Below, in pieces: positions 6,318 through 11,435 of a stretch of 11,435 bases of DNA (positions are counted from its first letter, which is position 1; each line of letters starts with the position of its first letter). This stretch comes from GCA-2731375 sp964462145 (GTDB taxonomy: Bacteria; Pseudomonadota; Alphaproteobacteria; GCA-2731375). The notes under the pieces were generated by a model, which saw only the letters and a program-made list of their open reading frames with translations, was not told the origin of the DNA and made no database searches. Made by a program: the position numbers and the translations under genes. The stretch spans positions 1 through 11,435 of the forward strand of contig CAYWYB010000168.1 in the NCBI GenBank assembly GCA_964462145.1, in the 5' to 3' direction.

Positions 6318-7271
6318 ATGATTGAATTCGTTTTTCCCATTCAGGCGGTATTTCTCGCCCTGGCGCTGGATCTGTTGTTCGGGGAGCCGAAATGGCTCTA
6401 CGCACGCATAGCACATCCCATCGTCTGGATTGGAAATCTGATCGCGGCGCTGGAAACGCGCCTGTACCAACCCCATGGCCAGATATTCGCTGGTACGGTG
6501 TTGGTCGTAGTTGCCGTTCTGACCTGCGCCCTGGCCGGCGCGGCTATTGCCTGGCTGAGCGCACAGACGGCTTATGGCTGGATTGTGACCGGCATCGTTG
6601 GCTCGATCTTCCTCGCTGCCCGCAGCTTGCATGACCATGTCACCGCTGTCGCGCGCGGCTTGTCTCAAGACCTGGAAACGGGGCGCAATGCGGTCAGCCA
6701 CATCGTTGGCCGCGATCCCGCGCAACTGGATGAAGCCGGCGTCGCCAGGGCCGCATTGGAATCCCTGGCCGAAAATTTTTCCGACGGCGTCGTTTCGCCC
6801 CTGTTCTGGTTTCTCGTCGCCGGTCTGCCGGGTCTGCTGGCCTACAAGGCCATCAATACCTTGGACAGCATGATCGGTTACCATAACGAACGCTATTTGC
6901 GTTTTGGCCGCGTCGCGGCCCGCCTGGATGATCTTGTCAACTGGCCCGGCGCCCGGATCACCGGCCTGTTGCTGTGCCTGGGTGCGTGGTTGATGCCGGG
7001 TGTCCGCGCCGGTGCCGCCTGGCGCATCATGTGGCGCGACCGGAACAAACACGCCTCGCCCAACGCCGGCTGGCCAGAGGCCGCCATGGCCGGCGCTCTG
7101 GACGTCGCCCTGGCCGGGCCGCGCGTCTATGACGGTGCTGTCACCGATGGTCCCTGGCTGGGCGAAGGCGGCGGGCAGGCGACGGCGGATGACATCAGGC
7201 GCGGTTGCGCGTTGTACAGCTGGACCTGCAGCTTGATCGTGCTGGCCCTGCTGACGGCTGCCATGATGTGA
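6318..7271 (+). CDS. cobD: Adenosylcobinamide-phosphate synthase CobD (CbiB), integral membrane protein
   Basis: This 317-residue protein has the usual CbiB length. It joins an aminopropanol-type arm to the f-propionate of adenosylcobyric acid, giving adenosylcobinamide or its phosphate, and acts in the cytoplasmic membrane. Several hydrophobic segments are visible, around residues 7-20, 56-80, 87-101, 160-178, 212-226 and 303-317. Family motifs include ALDLLFGEPKWLY at 16-28, HPIVWIGNLI at 33-42, LESLAENFSDGVVSPLFW at 148-165, a KAINTLDSMIGYHN stretch at 177-190 and HASPNAGWPEAAMAGAL at 245-261. The start at ATG 6318 is chosen because homology begins at MIEFVFP. A TTG at 6228 would add 30 unrelated residues and abut the cbiX start. 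Its ribosome binding site (GGTAAG) is weak. It is the only plus-strand gene here: divergent from cbiX, and convergent with cobQ with a single base between the stops. Confidence 0.95.
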   Translation: MIEFVFPIQAVFLALALDLLFGEPKWLYARIAHPIVWIGNLIAALETRLYQPHGQIFAGTVLVVVAVLTCALAGAAIAWLSAQTAYGWIVTGIVGSIFLAARSLHDHVTAVARGLSQDLETGRNAVSHIVGRDPAQLDEAGVARAALESLAENFSDGVVSPLFWFLVAGLPGLLAYKAINTLDSMIGYHNERYLRFGRVAARLDDLVNWPGARITGLLLCLGAWLMPGVRAGAAWRIMWRDRNKHASPNAGWPEAAMAGALDVALAGPRVYDGAVTDGPWLGEGGGQATADDIRRGCALYSWTCSLIVLALLTAAMM

Positions 7272-7272
7272 A

Positions 7273-8736
7273 TCAGGCTGCATTGGCGATCTCCAGCATG
7301 CGGTCCAGGTCCAGGCTAGCTTCCAAGTGTACAGCCAGATCATCCAGCGTATGGTCCACCAGGGCATCGTGATTGAGGCCGCTTTGCTGCCGTGCCCGCA
7401 ATGTTGACAGGTAGGCGTGGCGAAAGCCATCGGCCCTCATCAGACCATGCAGATAGCAGCCTTCAACCCGGCCGTCGGCGCTGCGTGCACCGTCGCTTGC
7501 GCCATCAATCTCCAGGAAGGGCCGGGCCCGGTCGGGGCCATCGCTGCGGCCCAGATGAATTTCATAGCCTCGCAGGGCCTCGCCGCTTTCGACATGAACA
7601 CCCCCGCGTTCGCCCAGGCTTTTTTCCAAGCCCAGCACGGTTTCAATATCCAGCAGACCAAGGCCTTCCGCCGCCCGTACGTCGCCTTCGATGCCGTCCG
7701 GGTCGGCAACGGTCCGACCCAGCATCTGATAACCGCCGCAGATACCCAGGATGTGGCCGCCGCGCCGGTGATGGGACAGAATATCGATGTCCCAGCCCTG
7801 CCGCCGCAGAAAGGCCAGATCGGCGATGGTCGCCTTACTGCCGGGCAGCAGGATCAGATCCGCATCAACCGGAATTACTTCGCCCGGCGCGATAATCCGA
7901 ACCTCGACGTCCGGTTCCGCGTTCAGGGGATCGAGATCGTCGAAATTAGCTATGCGTGACAGCTTCGGTACCGCAATCAGAATAGACCCGCCTTTGGCCA
8001 TGGCTGGTTTATCCAAGGCGACTGCATCTTCCGCCGGTAGATGTACGGCGCTTGAAAAATACGGCGCGATTCCAAGGGACGGCCAGCCCGTGCGTGCCGA
8101 GATTTCTTCCAGGCCCGTATCAAACAGCGTGACATCGCCACGAAATTTGTTGATGACATAGCCCTTGATGCGGTCCCGCGCGTCATCGTCGATTACCGCA
8201 TGGGTGCCGACCAGGCTGGCGATGACGCCGCCCCGGTCAATATCCGCGACCAGAATTACAGGAACACCAGCGGCGGCGGCGAAACCCATGTTGGCGATAT
8301 CACGGCCCGGCAGATTGATTTCCGCCGGACTGCCGGCACCTTCCACCAGGACCAGATCGGCGCCGGCTGCGTTGATTTGGTAACTTTCCAGGACCTCGTC
8401 CAACAAACCAGCTTTTTGCTGTTGATATTCCCGCGCCTTGGCGGCGCCGCGCACTTGGCCGCGCACGATGATCTGGGCGCCGATATCGGTTTGCGGTTTC
8501 AACAAAACGGGATTCATATGCACGCTGGCGTCCACTCGCGCGGCCAGGGCCTGCAAATGCTGGGCCCGGCCGATCTCGCCACCGTCATTGGCGATGGCCG
8601 CATTGTTGGACATGTTCTGCGGTTTGAATGGCCGTACGCTTAGGCCCCGGTTGGCATAGGCCCGCGCCAGACCCGCGACCATGAGCGATTTGCCCACGTC
8701 GGACCCGGTGCCTTGGAACATGAGGGCCTTTGCCAT
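7273..8736 (-). CDS. cobQ: Cobyric acid synthase CobQ, glutamine-dependent
   Basis: The product has 487 residues, normal for CobQ/CbiP. It uses ATP and glutamine to amidate carboxylates b, d, e and g of adenosylcobyrinic acid a,c-diamide, giving adenosylcobyric acid. The N-terminal dethiobiotin-synthetase-like domain has the P-loop GTGSDVGKS at residues 9-17, followed by RPFKPQNMSNNAAI at 35-48, VEGAGSPAEINL at 131-142 and ADIDRGGVIASL at 164-175. The C-terminal class I glutamine amidotransferase domain has LLPGSK at 296-301, the nucleophile Cys333 in GICGGYQMLG, RGYEIHLG at 389-396 and the His430 of GCYLHG. Both halves look intact. It starts 8 bases after the cobO stop with a weak AGG ribosome binding site, and it converges on cobD. 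No terminator hairpin is visible at its end, so transcripts may run on antisense to cobD. Confidence 0.97.
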   Translation of the reverse strand: MAKALMFQGTGSDVGKSLMVAGLARAYANRGLSVRPFKPQNMSNNAAIANDGGEIGRAQHLQALAARVDASVHMNPVLLKPQTDIGAQIIVRGQVRGAAKAREYQQQKAGLLDEVLESYQINAAGADLVLVEGAGSPAEINLPGRDIANMGFAAAAGVPVILVADIDRGGVIASLVGTHAVIDDDARDRIKGYVINKFRGDVTLFDTGLEEISARTGWPSLGIAPYFSSAVHLPAEDAVALDKPAMAKGGSILIAVPKLSRIANFDDLDPLNAEPDVEVRIIAPGEVIPVDADLILLPGSKATIADLAFLRRQGWDIDILSHHRRGGHILGICGGYQMLGRTVADPDGIEGDVRAAEGLGLLDIETVLGLEKSLGERGGVHVESGEALRGYEIHLGRSDGPDRARPFLEIDGASDGARSADGRVEGCYLHGLMRADGFRHAYLSTLRARQQSGLNHDALVDHTLDDLAVHLEASLDLDRMLEIANAA

Positions 8737-8744
8737 TGCCGAAC

Positions 8745-9365
8745 CTAAAACTCGATGCCTTTCTGAGCCTTCACGCCGGAGCGAAACGGATGCTTTATCT
8801 GGGTCATTTCCGTCACCAGATCGGCGATCTCGATCAACTCGTCCTTGGCATTGCGGCCTGTGACGATGACGTGCAAATCCTCGGGCTTGTTGGCCAGGGT
8901 CTCGATAATTTCATCCAGGGGCAGGTTGTCGTAGCGCAGCACGATGTTCAATTCATCCAGCAGGATCATATCGAACGCCGGGTTCGGCCCGCGCGAGGCT
9001 TCAATCATTTCCTTGGATTTGTCCCAGGCCTTGCGCGCGGCGGCAATGTCGCGGGCCTTGTCCTGGGTTTCCCAACTGAAGCCTTCGCCCATGGCGTGGA
9101 TCTCGATCTGTTCGGGGAAATGCTCCAGGATATCGCGCTCGCCGGTCTCCCACTTGCCCTTGACGAACTGGATCACGCCGACCCGCATGCCGTTGCCCAT
9201 GGCGCGGGCCACCAGGCCAAAGGCAGCGGTGGATTTGCCCTTGCCCTTGCCGGTATGGACGATCAGCAGGCCCTTTTCGATGGTCTTCGACGCCAGCATT
9301 TTCTCGCGCGCGCGTTTTTTATTGGCGGCCTTTTCGTTGGCGCGGGCGTATTGATCTTCAGTCAT
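8745..9365 (-). CDS. cobO: Cob(I)yrinic acid a,c-diamide adenosyltransferase CobO (CobA/BtuR family)
   Basis: The 206-residue cytoplasmic enzyme transfers the adenosyl group of ATP to the reduced cobalt of the corrinoid, forming the Co-C bond. A charged, probably flexible N-terminus of about 30 residues leads into the P-loop HTGKGKGKSTAA at residues 37-48. A Walker-B-like DMILLDELN lies at 132-140, VIVTGRNA at 166-173 and the conserved ending IKHPFRSGVKAQKGIEF at 190-206. The length and all motifs fit CobO/BtuR (CobA). The ATG overlaps the cobN stop as ATGA and has a GGGAG ribosome binding site 7 bases upstream, so translation is likely coupled to cobN. In the pathway it acts directly after cobalt insertion by CobN and before CobQ, the same order as on the DNA. 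Confidence 0.97.
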   Translation of the reverse strand: MTEDQYARANEKAANKKRAREKMLASKTIEKGLLIVHTGKGKGKSTAAFGLVARAMGNGMRVGVIQFVKGKWETGERDILEHFPEQIEIHAMGEGFSWETQDKARDIAAARKAWDKSKEMIEASRGPNPAFDMILLDELNIVLRYDNLPLDEIIETLANKPEDLHVIVTGRNAKDELIEIADLVTEMTQIKHPFRSGVKAQKGIEF

Positions 9366-11435
9366 CGTTGTTCTCCCATGTTCACGGATTGATTGGCCGC
9401 GATCAGATCACGCAGGGCATCCGGCGTGGAATTGGACCGGGTCTGCCACAGGCCGCGTTCCAGCGCTTCCGCCAGCCGCTCCGCCATTTCCCGTAGTGCT
9501 GCCGGATTGTTTTGGCGCAGGAAATCCAGCACCTCTTCGTCCTTCAAATAGGCCTCGTAGACCGCATCGAAATGATGGTCCGAAACCACTCGCGCCGTGG
9601 CCGCGAAGGCAAACAGGTAATCCACCGTTGCCGCCATCTCGAAGGCGCCCTTGTAGCCATGACGCATAACGCCGGAAATCCATTTTGGATTGACCACCCG
9701 GGCGCGGACCACGCGGCCGATTTCATCTTCCAGGCTGCGGATTTTCGGTGCGAAGGGCCGGCTGTGGTCGTTGTGATAGATCGCCGGCTGGGCGCCCGAA
9801 TAATGCCGCACGGCAGCGGTCAGGCCGCCTTCGAACTGGTAATAATCATCGGAATCCAACAGGTCGTGTTCCCGGTTATCCTGGTTCTGCACCACGCCTT
9901 GGGTAGAGGACAACAAGGACTGGAATTGACCATGGGCGGGCCGGCCGGATGTCTTGCCGCCATAGGCATAGCCACCCCAGGCCAGATAGGCCCGGGCCAG
10001 GTCGCCGTCATCCTGCCAGCCCCGCTCGTCCATCAGGGCCTGCAGCCCAGCGCCATAGGCCCCCGGTTTGGAACCAAAAACGCGGGCGGCGGCCAGATGA
10101 TCGGCTTCGTCACCGGAATGGCCGGCCTGGCGCAAACGGACGCCGTCGGCGCGGGCACGGGCAGCCAGCGGATTGTCCCGCTCGCTTTCGTCCAGGGTCG
10201 CGACGTCCCGCGCGGCGCTGTCGAACAGGTCGATCTGGGTGGGAAAGGCATCGCGGAAAAAGCCCGATATGCGCAGGGTCACGTCCACCCGGGGGCGGTC
10301 CAGCATATGGATCGGCAGAATGTCGAAACCGATCACCCGGCGTGAGGCCGGTTCCCACTTTGGCTGCACGCCCATCAGGGCCAAGGCCTGGGCGATGTCA
10401 TCGCCGCCCGTGCGCATGTTGGCGGTGCCCCAGGCGCTAAGCGCCAGGTGTTTCGGCCATTCGCCGTGGGTCTGGCGGTATTCGTCCAACAAAAGGTTGG
10501 CGGATTTCCAGCCCAGCTGCCAGGCTGCGGGGGTGGGCACGGTGCGGCTGTCGACGGAATAGAAATTGCGCCCCGTGGGCAGCACGTCCAGACGCCCCCG
10601 CGTCGGCGCTCCCGATGGTCCCGGTTCAACGAACTTGCCGTCCAGACCACGGACCAGAGCCGAGATTTCCGCCGCGCCACAAGCATCCACGGTGGGCGCG
10701 ACCTGTTCCGCAACGGCGTCCAGCACGGCGCGGGTCGCCGTCCATTCGGGCCGCGCCGATGTCTTGCCCTCAACCAAGGCTGCCGCCAATTCCTCCAACT
10801 TCTCCACGGTGTCGCCATGACTGCGCCAGGCTGCATCGCTTCCCAGTGCAGCAGGTTTGGCGCCGTTCCAAGCATCGCCCAGGGTGCAATCCAGCGGATC
10901 GAAGGCAAGCTCCAGATCGTCGGCCAGCGCCCTGATCAATGATGCATCACGCGGGCTATCACCCTGCCGGGGCAGCCTGGTCAGGGCCACCAACAGATCC
11001 CGGCGCAAGCGGCCTTCCAGCGGTTGGCCCAGAACGTGCAGGCCGTCGCGGATCTGCATTTCCTTCAGATCACAAAGGTAATTATCCAGCTTGGCCAGGG
11101 CCGCTGCCTCGTCATCGGCCTCGGCGATGCCGGCGTCCTTGTCCAGGCCGATATCACGGGTCAATTCCAGGATCTGCCCGCGCAACAGGTTCAAACGGCG
11201 CGGGTCCAGCCCGGCGGCTTCGTAGAACTCATCGACCAACAATTCCAGCTCCGCCAGGGGTCCGTAGCTTTCCGCCCGGGTCAGGGGTGGCGTCAGATGA
11301 TCGACGATCACCGCCTGGGCCCGCCGCTTGGCCTGGGTGCCTTCGCCGGGGTCGTTGACGATAAAGGGATAAAGGTGCGGCAGGGGCCCGAAAACAGCTT
11401 CCGGGAAGCAGCCATCGGAAAGTGCGAGGGATTTT
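9362..11435 (-). CDS. cobN: Cobaltochelatase large subunit CobN, C-terminal half (5' end outside the window)
   Basis: CobN binds hydrogenobyrinic acid a,c-diamide and inserts cobalt with ATP hydrolysis by CobS/CobT, the late metal step of the aerobic pathway. About 690 codons are present, roughly half of a family that is usually well over 1,100 residues. The reading frame stays open to the right edge (first whole codon at 11434), and the visible N-terminal part already contains the conserved HLYPFIVNDPGEGTQAKRRA (fragment residues 20-39). This shows that the in-frame GTG at 11311 is internal. Other family segments are LPTGRNFYSVD at fragment residues 285-295, WGTANMRTGGDDIAQALALM near 335-354, and SDDYYQFEGGL and MRHGYKGAFEMA in the C-terminal part. 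Magnesium-chelatase subunit BchH/ChlH is a relative, but the cobO/cobQ context and the sequence favour CobN. The stop overlaps the cobO start. No frameshift is seen in the visible part. Confidence 0.95.
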   Translation of the reverse strand, partial: KSLALSDGCFPEAVFGPLPHLYPFIVNDPGEGTQAKRRAQAVIVDHLTPPLTRAESYGPLAELELLVDEFYEAAGLDPRRLNLLRGQILELTRDIGLDKDAGIAEADDEAAALAKLDNYLCDLKEMQIRDGLHVLGQPLEGRLRRDLLVALTRLPRQGDSPRDASLIRALADDLELAFDPLDCTLGDAWNGAKPAALGSDAAWRSHGDTVEKLEELAAALVEGKTSARPEWTATRAVLDAVAEQVAPTVDACGAAEISALVRGLDGKFVEPGPSGAPTRGRLDVLPTGRNFYSVDSRTVPTPAAWQLGWKSANLLLDEYRQTHGEWPKHLALSAWGTANMRTGGDDIAQALALMGVQPKWEPASRRVIGFDILPIHMLDRPRVDVTLRISGFFRDAFPTQIDLFDSAARDVATLDESERDNPLAARARADGVRLRQAGHSGDEADHLAAARVFGSKPGAYGAGLQALMDERGWQDDGDLARAYLAWGGYAYGGKTSGRPAHGQFQSLLSSTQGVVQNQDNREHDLLDSDDYYQFEGGLTAAVRHYSGAQPAIYHNDHSRPFAPKIRSLEDEIGRVVRARVVNPKWISGVMRHGYKGAFEMAATVDYLFAFAATARVVSDHHFDAVYEAYLKDEEVLDFLRQNNPAALREMAERLAEALERGLWQTRSNSTPDALRDLIAANQSVNMGEQR

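Noticed and set aside
6226..6520. A complete cobalamin riboswitch upstream of cbiX
   Set aside because: Only a 12/16 match to the B12 box was found. The remaining conserved blocks were not recognisable, so it is listed only as a tentative observation.
7266..7280. A shared bidirectional terminator between cobD and cobQ
   Set aside because: The stops are one base apart. The two GGCTGC copies nearby are direct, not inverted, and there is no hairpin followed by a T run.
6222..7430. A 402-codon open frame on the minus strand opposite cobD
   Set aside because: Its start lies inside cobQ in another frame and it reads antisense through cobD. Its composition is typical of a GC-rich shadow frame and it shows no recognisable motif. 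CobD on the plus strand is well supported.
9362..11311. Starting CobN at the GTG at 11311
   Set aside because: The frame remains open upstream to the window edge and encodes conserved CobN sequence (HLYPFIVNDPGEG), so 11311 is internal and the gene is partial.

Overview
The window is a near-gapless cobalamin (vitamin B12) corrin-ring biosynthesis locus. It is GC-rich and has strong third-position G/C bias. The aerobic-type enzyme set (CobN, CobO, CobQ, CobH, CobI, CobJ, CobL, CobM), together with a CbiG-CobJ fusion and a long CbiX, suggests an alphaproteobacterium, possibly from the Rhodospirillales. That placement comes from gene content and protein similarity recalled from memory, not from a database search.

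Layout from right to left on the minus strand: the C-terminal half of cobN (runs off the right edge), cobO and cobQ form one tightly packed block (11435 to 7273). cobD (cbiB) follows on the plus strand (6318-7271), tail to tail with cobQ and separated from it by a single base. A 92-base divergent intergenic region (6226-6317) separates cobD from the second minus-strand block: cbiX, cobH, cobL, cobI, the cbiG-cobJ fusion and cobM (6225 to the left edge, where cobM loses only its last residues or its stop). Four junctions (cobN/cobO, cobH/cobL, cobL/cobI, cobI/cobJ) are 4-base ATGA overlaps, and the others in these blocks are 2 to 8 bases apart. There is no RNA gene, insertion sequence, CRISPR array or attachment site. 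The only non-coding stretch longer than 10 bases is the 92-base divergent region.

How the genes fit together: CobI, CobJ, CobM and CobL are methyltransferases that build the contracted ring from precorrin-2, and CobH performs the final methyl migration. CobN is the large subunit of the late, ATP-dependent cobalt chelatase. CobO adenosylates the metallated ring, CobQ amidates four side chains to give adenosylcobyric acid, and CobD (CbiB) attaches the aminopropanol arm. Against this aerobic, late-cobalt scheme stand two proteins typical of the anaerobic, early-cobalt pathway: a CbiXL-type sirohydrochlorin cobaltochelatase with an MXCXXC iron-sulfur motif and a very His-rich tail, and a full-length CbiG joined to CobJ. 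CobG/CobZ, CobF, CobK, CobB, CobS/T and CbiD are not in the window, so the true route cannot be settled from it. The mixed cobalt-insertion toolkit and the inverted cobD inside an otherwise co-directional gene set are the points most worth following up.
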